Assembly (NCBI RefSeq): GCF_000298235.1
Contig: NZ_BAHE01000011.1
Span: forward strand, 186,001 to 250,000
DNA from: Gordonia namibiensis NBRC 108229
GTDB taxonomy: Bacteria; Actinomycetota; Actinomycetes; Mycobacteriales; Mycobacteriaceae
DNA length: 64,000 nt
Direction: 5' to 3'
Part shown: positions 9,085 through 17,452 of the stretch, piece after piece
How positions within the stretch are numbered: the first letter of the stretch is position 1
Layout of the letters: each line of letters starts with the position of its first letter
Notes under the pieces: model-generated
What the model saw: the letters and a program-made list of their open reading frames with translations, nothing else
What the model was told of the DNA's origin: nothing
Databases searched by the model: none
Position numbers and translations under genes: made by a program

Positions 9085-9390
9085 ATGTGTGCTGCACCCA
9101 AGCAGGGACAGAAGCTGCCTGCGGGCGTCGACGTGGAGAAGGAGACCGTCCTCACCGGACAGGTCACCGACGGCTCGGGTAACCCCGTTGCCGGCGCCTT
9201 CGTGCGTCTCCTCGACTCGACCGGTGAATTCACCGCCGAGGTCGTCGCCTCGCCCACCGGCGACTTCCGATTCTTCGCCGCTCCCGGAACCTGGACGGTT
9301 CGCGCCCTGTCTTCTGTGGGCAACGGCGATGCGTCGATCAGCCCGGAGGGTCCCGGCATCCACGAGCAGGACATCGTCGTCTCCAAGTGA
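9085..9390 (+). CDS. sseC: SseC-like DUF1416 protein
   Basis: A 101-residue protein with a transthyretin/CarboxypepD-like beta-sandwich pattern (TGQVTDGSGNPVAGAFVRLL), which is DUF1416. It is the constant partner of cysA2 in actinobacteria, where it is called SseC. Biochemical function is not established; a sulfur-transfer accessory role is inferred from the invariant pairing. The start ATG 9085 is five bases after the cysA2 stop, so the two genes share one message. Confidence 0.88.
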   Translation: MCAAPKQGQKLPAGVDVEKETVLTGQVTDGSGNPVAGAFVRLLDSTGEFTAEVVASPTGDFRFFAAPGTWTVRALSSVGNGDASISPEGPGIHEQDIVVSK

Positions 9391-9429
9391 TGCAGTCCTA
9401 GTCGTGGGCGTCTGAGACCTCACGACGCG

Positions 9430-9464
9430 ACCCGGTCACCGCGCTGCGGTGACCGGGTTTCGTC
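9430..9464 (+). terminator. Rho-independent terminator of cysA2-sseC
   Basis: ACCCGGTCACCGC pairs perfectly with GCGGTGACCGGGT around a three-base loop, followed by TTCGTC. The strong 13-bp stem lies 40 bases after the sseC stop. Confidence 0.85.
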
Positions 9465-9511
9465 ATTTCCGGGGCCGAAAATCGGGTGAATGCCCAGACA
9501 TCCGGTCCCTG

Positions 9512-9625
9512 AGGAGCGCCTGCTGGAGCACCGTCCCGTTCCCCCAGGAGCGCCTGCTGGAGCACCGTCCCGTTCCCCCAGGAGCGCCTGCTGGAGCACC
9601 GTCCCGTTCCCTGAGGAGCGAAGCG
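9512..9625. repeat. 34-bp tandem repeat, three full copies plus a partial
   Basis: The unit begins AGGAGCGCCTGCTGGAGCAC. Copies start at 9512, 9546 and 9580 and are almost identical; a fourth at 9614 diverges after AGGAGCG. There are no spacers, so it is not a CRISPR array. The unit shares the CCTGAGGAGCG word with the convergent-gap repeats later in the window. It fills the gap between the sseC terminator and the next promoter. Confidence 0.9.
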
Positions 9626-9667
9626 TCTCGAAGGGAGACCCCCTGAACCTCCCGGACATCCCCGGGT

Positions 9668-9673
9668 TAGAAT
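9668..9673 (+). promoter_or_regulatory. Minus-10 element of a leaderless promoter
   Basis: TAGAAT fits TANNNT and ends seven bases before GTG 9681. There is no Shine-Dalgarno sequence, so the 32-residue gene and nitrobindin are probably read from a leaderless message. Confidence 0.6.
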
Positions 9674-9680
9674 TTGCCTC

Positions 9681-9779
9681 GTGGTCCTTTTCTTCGAAAT
9701 CCTGCTGATCCTGGCCGCCGTGCTGATCACCTGGTTTGGTGTCTACACCCTCTACCGCCTGGTCACCGACGAGTCGTGA
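9681..9779 (+). CDS. Leaderless 32-residue membrane peptide
   Basis: A GTG-initiated ORF made almost entirely of one membrane helix ([20 protein letters not shown]) with a short charged tail, LYRLVTDES. Its stop overlaps the start of the nitrobindin gene in GTGA, so translation of the two is coupled. A strong minus-10 element at exactly leaderless spacing supports it as a real gene. I recognise no family. It may anchor or assist the heme protein, which is only a positional inference. Confidence 0.72.
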   Translation: MVLFFEILLILAAVLITWFGVYTLYRLVTDES

Positions 9780-10504
9780 CGTCCCACCCGGGAGCCGGTG
9801 ACGCCGGCGACGAACCAGTCGGCGCCGCCCCCTCGGGCGACGGTGTGCCCTCTGGCGACGGCGTCGTAGCCGGCGGTGGCACCCATCGGTCGGGCGACGA
9901 GGCGATCAACCAGGCCGAGGCACGTGCCGTCGAGTCCGGCAGTCGTGAGCGCAACATCCCCACGTGGGACGATCTCCCGCTGCCCGCGGACACCGCCAAC
10001 CTCCGCCTCGGCGCCGATCTCCATCCCGGCCTGCTGGCTCTGCTGCCACTCGTCGGCGTCTGGCGCGGCGAGGGCGAAGGCCACGACGCCGAAACCGACA
10101 CCGACTACCACTTCGCGCAACAGATCGTCGTTTCGCACGACGGGCAGAACTTCCTCACCTGGGAGTCGCGCTCGTGGGTCATCGACGACGACGCCGCCTT
10201 CGAGCGTCCCGACCTCCGCGAATCCGGTTTCTGGCGCATCGGTGAGGACGACACCATCGAGTTGCTTCTCGCCCACGCCGAGGGATCGGTGGAGCTCTTC
10301 TACGGCACACCCCTCAACCAGACCTCGTGGGAACTGGCGACCGACGTCGTCATCAAGTCCCAGTCCGGCCGTCGCGCGGGCGGCGCCAAGCGTCTCTACG
10401 GGCTGGTTCCCGACGGCGACCTCGCCTACGTCGAAGAACGGGTCGGCACCGACGGTGACCTCTTCCCCCGACTGTCGGCCAAACTACGACGCCACGTCGG
10501 CTGA
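9776..10504 (+). CDS. Nitrobindin-type heme-binding protein
   Basis: A 242-residue protein. The first 75 residues are a Gly/Ala/Asp-rich, low-complexity extension; the rest is the nitrobindin (THAP4-like, DUF1794) ten-stranded beta-barrel, with the hallmark GVWRGEGEG near residue 95 and a C-terminal KLRRHVG-type end. Family members bind ferric heme and react with NO or peroxynitrite. GTG 9776 overlaps the preceding 32-residue ORF. A homologue (Rv0813c) sits beside sseC2 in M. tuberculosis, but without this long N-terminal tail as far as I recall. Confidence 0.85.
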   Translation: MTSHPGAGDAGDEPVGAAPSGDGVPSGDGVVAGGGTHRSGDEAINQAEARAVESGSRERNIPTWDDLPLPADTANLRLGADLHPGLLALLPLVGVWRGEGEGHDAETDTDYHFAQQIVVSHDGQNFLTWESRSWVIDDDAAFERPDLRESGFWRIGEDDTIELLLAHAEGSVELFYGTPLNQTSWELATDVVIKSQSGRRAGGAKRLYGLVPDGDLAYVEERVGTDGDLFPRLSAKLRRHVG

Positions 10505-10544
10505 GCCCGGCCGCACTCTTCTCGACGCGCGCTCCGGGCGTCGC

Positions 10545-11468
10545 TCAGCGATGCACCCGGCTGCAGCCGCGTCGGCGATCCGAGAACGCCACGTACAGGT
10601 TGCGCTTCGGTAGCGCGCTGTACACCAGCGATCCGAGCATGACCACAACCGATCCGTATGCCGTGGCGGCTCCGGGGCGACCCGCCCATCCGGGGTGCAC
10701 GGTTCCCGACGCCGAGACGTAGGGGCCACGTCCGGGCGAACCGGTCTGCCGTTGTCCCACCACCGAGAACACGTCGCTCTGCGCTGAGTGCGGGGAGACC
10801 GGGAAGTCGACCCGCTCACGCGGACCACATTCGACGACGCTGTACTCCGTCCCGGCCCGATGAACGACCGCAACCCAGCTGTCGCCGGCATTGCGAACAG
10901 TGAAAGTCGTTCCACCGGAACGGTATTGGTATGAGATCCGATCCTCCGCCGGGTCCCGTAGGCGGCAGCCGGCGAGTCCGCCGACCCAATCCGTGCTCCA
11001 CGGGGTCAGGTAACGCTGAGCGAGGAACTCCCGCTCGGTCGGGATAGGGATGGTCACCGGCCTCGCCTTCCCCTGCTCGACCCACACCCCGCCATAGACC
11101 ACCGGACGACCGTCGGCGCGTCGAGGCGCCTGCACGTAGGTGAACGAATCCTCGTCGGGCAGGATGATCATCTCGCCGGGTCCGAGACGCCGGAGCTCGA
11201 CGCGGCCGTCGACGAAGAAGATCAGCGCGGCCGCGGGGCCGGCACCCCGGTTGTGGATGGACACGTGTTCGTCGTCGGCATGGAAGAGTCCGGCCTCGTG
11301 GGGGTCGGCAAAGGTGAAGCGGGGCGGCGTCGTGGTTCCGAAGTCGGGATCGCCGGGACCCCAGTACAGATCGTCCCACCGGCCGTCGCGAGCAGCGGCG
11401 TCGTCGGCGACAGCACCTCCGAGACCAGGACCGACCGACTGTTCGCGGACTGCGTTCGTGGCGACCAT
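10545..11468 (-). CDS. Hypothetical 307-residue protein
   Basis: The start is ATG 11468, preceded by GAGGAGAG. The N-terminal third has beta-strand and Gly/Pro-rich stretches (WDDLYWGPGDPDFGTTTPP, and RVELRRLGPGEMIILPDEDS), which could be a cupin-like or other beta-sandwich fold. Near the C-terminus a short hydrophobic segment (YGSVVVMLGSLVYSAL) precedes a basic tail. I see no catalytic motif and recognise no family. It is convergent with nitrobindin, 40 bases apart, and lies downstream of the mce operon on the same strand but behind a likely terminator. Confidence 0.6.
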   Translation of the reverse strand: MVATNAVREQSVGPGLGGAVADDAAARDGRWDDLYWGPGDPDFGTTTPPRFTFADPHEAGLFHADDEHVSIHNRGAGPAAALIFFVDGRVELRRLGPGEMIILPDEDSFTYVQAPRRADGRPVVYGGVWVEQGKARPVTIPIPTEREFLAQRYLTPWSTDWVGGLAGCRLRDPAEDRISYQYRSGGTTFTVRNAGDSWVAVVHRAGTEYSVVECGPRERVDFPVSPHSAQSDVFSVVGQRQTGSPGRGPYVSASGTVHPGWAGRPGAATAYGSVVVMLGSLVYSALPKRNLYVAFSDRRRGCSRVHR

Positions 11469-11588
11469 CGTTCTCTCCTCGGGCGGGTGTCCCCTGTGGC
11501 AGGTATTCGTGACAGGTACATCGCCGGACTGCTCCGGTTCATAACGCCCGCACCCCGAACTCTCGAGTAGTCCACCACCCGAACGACA

Positions 11589-11613
11589 ATGTCCGGACAC
11601 GATGCCCGGACAT
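11589..11613. promoter_or_regulatory. Perfect inverted repeat upstream of the 307-residue gene
   Basis: ATGTCCGG and CCGGACAT are separated by nine bases, about 120 bases before the start of the hypothetical gene. The arrangement fits a dimeric regulator operator, but no known consensus is recognised. Confidence 0.35.
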
Positions 11614-11617
11614 GGAA

Positions 11618-11679
11618 CGGCCCCCGCATCGCTCATACGAGCCTCGTGCCGACCGGACCGGGTCGGGATGCGGGGGCCG
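11618..11679. terminator. Inverted repeat in the mce4/hypothetical gap
   Basis: CGGCCCCCGCATC at 11618-11630 pairs perfectly with GATGCGGGGGCCG at 11667-11679, with a 36-base loop. The 406-base gap between the last Mce-associated gene and the hypothetical gene otherwise holds only the nearby palindrome. Probably the mce operon terminator. Confidence 0.5.
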
Positions 11680-11874
11680 GGTGACCACCTGGTATTCGTC
11701 GGCGCTGACGAGGCGGGGATCCACCTCCGGCGACACGAATGCCACACGGTCAGCTGCTAACGGATGGTCACCTCACATGTCCGATGAGAAATCACTATCA
11801 GACCACCTCCTTCCCTGTGTACCCGCGAAAGTACGCCCGATTCCGGCGTCCCGCAACGGGATTTCGGAGGAGTG

Positions 11875-12537
11875 TCAGGGCACGGGAACCGCGGGTGCGC
11901 CCGATCCGGGGGCCGGAGCCGCGGGCGGTGCGGACGGCGCCTGGGAAGGGGCCGGTGACTGCCCGGGCAACGGCTTGGCGTCCGGGGGCAGGGACTCGAC
12001 GACCTCGAGCTTGGAGCGGAAGGTGTCGTCGGTGATGACCTCGATGTGGTTGATCATCCAGCGGTCGCCCTGACGTTCCATGTTGAAGGTCAGCCGTGAC
12101 GGGTTGATGCTGACGAGTTCCTTCTGACCGCGGGTGACCGACTGGTTCATGAAGATCAGCACCTTCGAGGTGTCCGCGGTGTTGGTGACCACGCCGGCAT
12201 CCTGGATGGTCACCTCGGACACGACCTGCTGCTTGCGGACCTCCGCGGCGAGGTTGTTCTCGGTGATCAGCTTGGTGTACTCGGGTTTGGCCGGGCCGGT
12301 CAGCACGCTCATGGACTGGTCGATGTGGTCGCTGACGTTCTCGGCGTTGTACCCGAACATGGTGTTCGCGTAGTCGCGGGCGGCGGCGAGAGAGGACTCA
12401 CGCGCATCCTCGACCGAACGGCCCTCGGTGTACCGGTAGCCGAGGAAGGCGGTGGCTGCGACGGCCGCCACGACGAGCACCGCGAGAACGATCAGTCCGA
12501 GGCGTCCCTTGTCGGTTCCGGGCTTCTTGTCGGCCAT
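11875..12537 (-). CDS. Mce-associated membrane protein (last gene of mce4 operon)
   Basis: A 220-residue protein with a short cytosolic N-terminus, one membrane helix at about residues 12-34 (GLIVLAVLVVAAVAATAFLG), and an exported domain of the Mce-associated (NTF2-like) type, ending in a Pro/Ala-rich tail (about 35 residues). Such proteins (Mas/OmamA class) stabilise Mce transporters at the membrane. Start ATG 12537 overlaps the stop of the preceding gene. It corresponds in position to Rv3492c. Confidence 0.88.
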   Translation of the reverse strand: MADKKPGTDKGRLGLIVLAVLVVAAVAATAFLGYRYTEGRSVEDARESSLAAARDYANTMFGYNAENVSDHIDQSMSVLTGPAKPEYTKLITENNLAAEVRKQQVVSEVTIQDAGVVTNTADTSKVLIFMNQSVTRGQKELVSINPSRLTFNMERQGDRWMINHIEVITDDTFRSKLEVVESLPPDAKPLPGQSPAPSQAPSAPPAAPAPGSGAPAVPVP

Positions 12538-13496
12538 CACGCCACCCACTCGAAGTCGGTCATCTTCAGCTCACCGTTGATGCGGGTCATGTCGACGCGC
12601 CAGCGGAACACCTTGTCCTGGGCGGGAGTCTGGCCGTCGAGCGACTGCTGATGCCAGCCGAACACCATGATCACCGATCCCTCGTCGGGTTCGGACTTGG
12701 TGACCGCTGAGCTGAGGATGATCGACTTGGTCTCGAGCTTCCCGTCGCGGACGAGCGAGGCGACCTGCTGGATGTTGTTCTGGACCTCCTGCTTGACCTT
12801 GCCGGAGGTGTCGTCCTGCACCGATTTCAGTGTCTGGTCTACGGTGTCGGGGTTCATGCTCGTCAGGTTGATCAGCACCTGCGAGGCGAATGCCGAGTAC
12901 TCGGCACGCAGGTCGTTCTGCTGGTCCTGCCGGGCGATGCCGAGGGCGAACACCACCGAGGCCACCGCACAGACGGCGATGAGCACGATCCCGACGACGA
13001 CGCCGACCACGGTCCGCGACGAACGCCGGCCCGAGCCGCGGTAGCGGACCTTGCCCTTGCCCGTCTTCTCCGGGGTCTTCGACGCCAGTCGGTTGCGACG
13101 CCGCTCCCGGTAGCTGACGGTTTTCTCGACCTCTGACGGATCGGGGGCGATCTCCTCCCCGGCGTCCGGCTTCGTGAGCGACACCGCACCGGTCGCGGTC
13201 TCCGCGTTCCGGTCGGCCGGGGTCTCCACGGCATCCGGAGCGGCTGCATCCGGTGTGGCCGTGTCCTCGACGGCCGTCTCGGTCACCGGGGTTGCCGCTG
13301 AGCGCTCTGCCGGCTTCTTTCCCCCCGAGCGGCCGCGGCGGATGGGTGCCGATCGGACCGGACGCTTGGCCGTCCGACGGTCGGTGGAGCCGGTGCGGTT
13401 CGGTGTGGTGTCGGTCGGGTTCCTGGTGACCGGGGTGGTGGTGCCGGTGCCCTCAGGGGTCACGGACTGACCGTCCCGCTGATCATCGTCTGCCAT
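12537..13496 (-). CDS. Mce-associated membrane protein with long disordered N-terminus
   Basis: The first 150 residues are Thr/Pro/Ala/Arg-rich and low in complexity, with repeats of charged residues. A single membrane helix (TVVGVVVGIVLIAVCAVASV) follows near residue 165, then an exported NTF2-like Mce-associated domain. The 319-residue length is larger than usual because of the extension. It overlaps the mce4F 3' end by 37 bases. It corresponds in position to Rv3493c and probably scaffolds the Mce4 complex. Confidence 0.85.
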   Translation of the reverse strand: MADDDQRDGQSVTPEGTGTTTPVTRNPTDTTPNRTGSTDRRTAKRPVRSAPIRRGRSGGKKPAERSAATPVTETAVEDTATPDAAAPDAVETPADRNAETATGAVSLTKPDAGEEIAPDPSEVEKTVSYRERRRNRLASKTPEKTGKGKVRYRGSGRRSSRTVVGVVVGIVLIAVCAVASVVFALGIARQDQQNDLRAEYSAFASQVLINLTSMNPDTVDQTLKSVQDDTSGKVKQEVQNNIQQVASLVRDGKLETKSIILSSAVTKSEPDEGSVIMVFGWHQQSLDGQTPAQDKVFRWRVDMTRINGELKMTDFEWVA

Positions 13497-14899
13497 GTAC
13501 TGCTCTGTCCCTGCCCTTCACGCCCCGTGCCGGCGTTGTACGTCTTGCCGTCGGGTCCGATGAAGTTGCCCGACTCCGGATCGTATGTCGTGGCGTACAC
13601 CGCAGGCTCTGCCTCGAAGTCCTTCGGTGTGCCCGGTGTCACGGTACCGGAGGACGCGGGCTCCCATTTCAGGCCGAACGGCAGGCCGTTCTGGAAGGGA
13701 TCCACCGAGCCGGGGTTCGGCTTGTACCCGGTCCGGCATTCCGCCGGCGTGGGCGCACGGCGGCCGGGGAACTCGGCACAGGGGTAGTTGCGGGCGCCGC
13801 GCACGGCGATGTTGGAGTTCTGCGGGACGCGGCACAGCATGCCCGGGGGCAGCTCGCGAGCGGTCTGTTCGGACGGCCACCGCCACTCCTCCTTGGGCAG
13901 GAAGCCGATGTTGCACACCGGCCGGTCCTGGAAGCCCAGGGAGAAGTTCACGTTCGGCCCGAAGTTGTTGGTGCCGGTGTTCAGAGCGGTGATCAGCGAA
14001 TTGACCAGACGCGGGTACAGCACCAGGATCTGTTTCCAGTTCGGCAGGTAGACCACCTGGGTGTGGGCGATCGTGCCCAGGTTCGACACCAGCAGTGGGT
14101 ACGACCCACCGAGCGATTCGAACAGCTCCTGGGCTTTCGACGTCGTCGACGGACCCTTGCTGAGGATGTCGCCGATCTCGGGCCGGTTCGCCCGGAGTTG
14201 GTCGGTGAACGCGGTGACGTTGCGTGTCCAGGCACGGATGTCGTCGGCCGTACGGGACTGTGTGGCCAGCAGAGGTGCACCCTGTTCGACGAGCTGGATG
14301 GTGGTGTCGGTGTTCTTGTTGGCCTCGCCGATGAACAGGGTCATCGAGTCGAGCAGCCGCTGGAGCGACTCACCGGTGCCGTTGAACGCGACGAAGGCCT
14401 CGTCGACGAGCGACCGGAGCTTGGTGTCGCCGATCTCCTTGAGGAGCGCATCGGCCTGGTCGAGCATGGTCGAGATCTCCACCGGCACCTCGGAGACGGT
14501 GACCTCGGAGTTGTTGTGCAGGTAGCCGGTCGGGGCGTCGGCGGGCGGGTCCGGGTTCGGGGTGAACTCGACGAACTGCTCGCCGATCGCGGAGACGCTG
14601 CGTACCGATGCCTTCGCCGACGCAGGGATGTCGGTGCCGTTGTCGATGACGAGCGTGGCCTGCACGCCGTCGTCGGTGAGCTTGACCGAGTCGACCTTGC
14701 CGACGTAGACGCCGCGGTAGCTGACGTTGGCGTTCTGGTACAGCCCGCCGCTGGTCTCCATGTTCAGCTGCACCCGGTAGCTGCCGACGCCGAACATCGA
14801 CGGGATGCGGATGTAGAACAGAGCCATCACGACCATCGCGACCACGGTGACGATCGCGAAGATCATCAGCTGCATACGGACGAATCTGGTGATCTTCAT
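13460..14899 (-). CDS. mce4F: Mce4F-like sterol-transport protein
   Basis: A 479-residue protein with an N-terminal signal anchor (residues 9-28, MQLMIFAIVTVVAMVVMALF), the MCE/MlaD domain at about 38-115 (NANVSYRGVYVGKVDSVKL), then a long helical Mce segment forming the cell-envelope channel, and a C-terminal Pro/Gly-rich tail. Six Mce subunits build the tunnel that moves sterols to the YrbE permeases. It overlaps mce4E by one base. Confidence 0.94.
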   Translation of the reverse strand: MKITRFVRMQLMIFAIVTVVAMVVMALFYIRIPSMFGVGSYRVQLNMETSGGLYQNANVSYRGVYVGKVDSVKLTDDGVQATLVIDNGTDIPASAKASVRSVSAIGEQFVEFTPNPDPPADAPTGYLHNNSEVTVSEVPVEISTMLDQADALLKEIGDTKLRSLVDEAFVAFNGTGESLQRLLDSMTLFIGEANKNTDTTIQLVEQGAPLLATQSRTADDIRAWTRNVTAFTDQLRANRPEIGDILSKGPSTTSKAQELFESLGGSYPLLVSNLGTIAHTQVVYLPNWKQILVLYPRLVNSLITALNTGTNNFGPNVNFSLGFQDRPVCNIGFLPKEEWRWPSEQTARELPPGMLCRVPQNSNIAVRGARNYPCAEFPGRRAPTPAECRTGYKPNPGSVDPFQNGLPFGLKWEPASSGTVTPGTPKDFEAEPAVYATTYDPESGNFIGPDGKTYNAGTGREGQGQSSTWQTMISGTVSP

Positions 14900-16194
14900 C
14901 AGCGGCCACCTTCCTGATCGGAGGGCACCGTCGGCGGAGCCGTGGGCGAGGGCACCTGCACCGGCGGGATGAGGTTCGCCGGAACCGGTTCCGCGGTGTC
15001 CGGGAGCTTCTCGCCACCGGGGATCAGCGGGGCCGTGAACGGGTTCAGTCCGCGGGCGGCCGCCCCGGCCGGCTTGCCGAACACGCCCTCGGGTCCGGTG
15101 ACGCCGAGGCTGGCGAACATGGTCTCGCTCAGACGGTCAACCGTGAGGTCGAGGGTCAGGTCGGAGTTCACGAAGTCACCCTTGACGATCTTCCGGACGG
15201 TCGGTTCGTAGAACGGGAAGGTCAGAAGGATGTTCAACGACTGCGTCATCGCCGGGCCCGAGGCCTGCAGCTGGTCGAGGGCGGGTTCGATGCCCTCGAC
15301 GATCGTGACGATGTCCTCGGAGTTGGCGTCGAGGATGTCGTTGGCCGTCTTCGACAGCTTCGACACCGATGCGAGGGTGTCGAGGAACTGCTGACGCTGG
15401 TCGACCAGCAGCTGCAGGATCTGCGGGCTGGCGTCGAGCGCGCGTTCGATGGTGTCCTTCTGCTCGTTCATGGTGCGGGACAGGCGATCCAGCCCCTCGG
15501 TCGCGCGGATGATGTTGCCCTTCTGCGCATCCAGATCGGCGACGAGGGTGTTCAGCCGCGGGATCAGTTTCTTGATCTGGTCCTCGCGGCCGCCGAAGAC
15601 CTCGCTCATCTCGTGCACGATGTCGCCGACCTGCGACAGGCCGCCGCCGTTGAGCACCACCGACAACGCGCTGAGTACCTGTTCGGTACTGGGGTAGGTG
15701 CAGGCCGCAACCTGTTGTGCCGCATTGATGTCGGGCACCGAGGGCACCTTCGGGTCGCTGACGATGTTGGACTGCTCGGGACACTTGGTCAGCGGGATCT
15801 CGTCGCCCGCTTCCAGGCGTCCGCCCTCCGGCTCGGCGGGCTGGACGATCTCGAGGTGCGTCGAACCCAGCACGCTGGTCATGCCGACCATGACGTGCGA
15901 TCCGCGCGGGATGATCACTCCCTTGTTCAGCCGGATGGTGACCAGCGCGTTCCAGTCCTGCACCTCGATGTCGCCGATGCTGCCGACGGTCGAGTCGTCG
16001 ATGAGGACCGGCGCGTTGTTGACCAGGCCGGCGGCCGACGGGATGAGCGCGGTGATCTCGTACGAGCCACCTCCGGTCCCGGCAGCGCCCGGCACGGGTA
16101 GCGAATTCGGCCCGTCGAACGAACATCCGGCGAGCAGCGTCGTGAGCGCCACCGCCCCTGCGGCCAGTCCGCCGCGTAGGCGTGACGACTTCAT
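14899..16194 (-). CDS. mce4E: Mce4E-like lipoprotein
   Basis: This is the lipoprotein subunit of the Mce4 complex. The signal peptide MKSSRLRGGLAAGAVALTTL ends in the lipobox LLAGC with Cys24. The MCE domain follows (NNAPVLIDDSTVGSIGDIEV), then helical repeats and a Pro-rich C-terminus. Although the frame is open far upstream, ATG 16194 gives the signal peptide and overlaps the mce4D stop in ATGA. The length is 431 residues. Confidence 0.94.
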   Translation of the reverse strand: MKSSRLRGGLAAGAVALTTLLAGCSFDGPNSLPVPGAAGTGGGSYEITALIPSAAGLVNNAPVLIDDSTVGSIGDIEVQDWNALVTIRLNKGVIIPRGSHVMVGMTSVLGSTHLEIVQPAEPEGGRLEAGDEIPLTKCPEQSNIVSDPKVPSVPDINAAQQVAACTYPSTEQVLSALSVVLNGGGLSQVGDIVHEMSEVFGGREDQIKKLIPRLNTLVADLDAQKGNIIRATEGLDRLSRTMNEQKDTIERALDASPQILQLLVDQRQQFLDTLASVSKLSKTANDILDANSEDIVTIVEGIEPALDQLQASGPAMTQSLNILLTFPFYEPTVRKIVKGDFVNSDLTLDLTVDRLSETMFASLGVTGPEGVFGKPAGAAARGLNPFTAPLIPGGEKLPDTAEPVPANLIPPVQVPSPTAPPTVPSDQEGGR

Positions 16195-17450
16195 CGGTCT
16201 CCCCCGAACGGCACCAGCAGGTTCCCGAGCGGCGAACCGGCGTTGTCGCGCCGCGTCTCGTTGTCGATGCGCCGCACTCCGGCCTGTGCGCGGGCCTTCA
16301 CGTCGGCATTCTGGTATTGCAACTGGCTCGGCAGCGCGTTGGCGCCCTGCACCGGATTCGACAGGAACGGCGGGTAGTTCATCGAGATCGACGACAGCAC
16401 CGGCGCGAGGATCTCGACGCACTTGTCGATGTCCTCCTTCGACGTCCCCGGGCGTTTGGTGGAGTCCATCGACCCGCACAGCAGCGTGATCAGGTTGGTG
16501 CCGTTGGCGAGACCGAACACACCCGACAGCGACCCGGACAGCGGGTTGTAGATGTTGTAGAAGTTCGCGAGCTGGTTGGGCGCGGAGTGCAGGACGCCTG
16601 CGACCTGCTCGTTCTTGTCCGCGACGATCTTGGTGGACGCCGCGAGCCGCTCGACCGACGACGAGAGCGCGTCGGAGTTGGTGTCGATGAAGACCTGGAC
16701 GTCGGTCATCGCCGAGTCCAGACCCTTCAGCGCCGCATCGAGCTCGGTGGTGTTGTCGGCGAGAACCGAACTGACCGAGGCGAGCCGGCCGTTGAACTGC
16801 ACGAGCTGCTCATGGCTGCCCGACAGCGCATCGGTCAGCTTCTGCAGGCTCTGGATCGTCGAGAACAGATCGCCGCGTCCGGCCGCGAGGGTACCGATGA
16901 CGTCGGAGACCTCCTTGATCGACTGGTTGATCGCGGCGCCGTTGCCCTCGAGGTTCTCGTCGAAGACGTTGACCGCCTTGGCCGCGGTGCCCTGGTCGGG
17001 CCCCTCCGGACCGATGGCCTCGGTGAGCTTGGTGAGCTGGGCCTTGATGTCGTCCCACTCCATCGGGACGGCGGTGCGGTCCATCGGGATGTCGTAACCG
17101 TCGGGCATCACTGCGCCACCGGAGTAGACCGGGGTGAGCTGAACGAAACGTCCCGACACCAGACTCTGCGCGACGATGACCGCCTTCGCGTCCTCCGGGA
17201 TGTCGATGCTGTTGTCCACGCGCAGTTCGACTTTGACGTCGTTCTCCCGCGGGGTGATCTTCGAGACGCTGCCGACGTTCACGCCGAGCACCCGCACCGG
17301 GTCACCTTCGTAGAGGCTGGCGACCGAGCCGAAGTAGGCGGTGAACGTGTTGGTCGTCGACTTCAGGAAGACCGTCCACCCGACCACCACGAGGGCGATC
17401 GCGAGCACGACGGCGAGCACGCCGAGCAGAACTTTACGTCCGATGGTCAT
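16191..17450 (-). CDS. mce4D: Mce4D-like sterol-transport protein
   Basis: A 419-residue Mce subunit: N-terminal anchor at about residues 7-27 (VLLGVLAVVLAIALVVVGW), MCE domain with YEGDPVRVLGVNVGSVSKI, then long amphipathic helices. ATG 17450 lies two bases after the mce4C stop; GTG 17456 would overlap that stop as GTGA and is an equally plausible start. It is the fourth Mce gene of the operon. Confidence 0.93.
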   Translation of the reverse strand: MTIGRKVLLGVLAVVLAIALVVVGWTVFLKSTTNTFTAYFGSVASLYEGDPVRVLGVNVGSVSKITPRENDVKVELRVDNSIDIPEDAKAVIVAQSLVSGRFVQLTPVYSGGAVMPDGYDIPMDRTAVPMEWDDIKAQLTKLTEAIGPEGPDQGTAAKAVNVFDENLEGNGAAINQSIKEVSDVIGTLAAGRGDLFSTIQSLQKLTDALSGSHEQLVQFNGRLASVSSVLADNTTELDAALKGLDSAMTDVQVFIDTNSDALSSSVERLAASTKIVADKNEQVAGVLHSAPNQLANFYNIYNPLSGSLSGVFGLANGTNLITLLCGSMDSTKRPGTSKEDIDKCVEILAPVLSSISMNYPPFLSNPVQGANALPSQLQYQNADVKARAQAGVRRIDNETRRDNAGSPLGNLLVPFGGDR

Positions 17451-17452
17451 GG

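Noticed and set aside
9512..9625. Possible CRISPR array from 34-bp direct repeats
   Set aside because: The repeats are head to tail with no spacers between them, and no cas genes are present. It is a plain tandem repeat.
9449..9708. Short repetitive ORFs across the 34-bp repeats
   Set aside because: The peptides simply translate the tandem repeat (34 is not a multiple of three, so all frames look alike). There is no start signal.
11469..11874. A longer N-terminus or extra gene upstream of the 307-residue protein
   Set aside because: The frame is open but the extra residues are Arg/Ser/Pro-biased, and ATG 11468 has a strong GAGGAGAG site.
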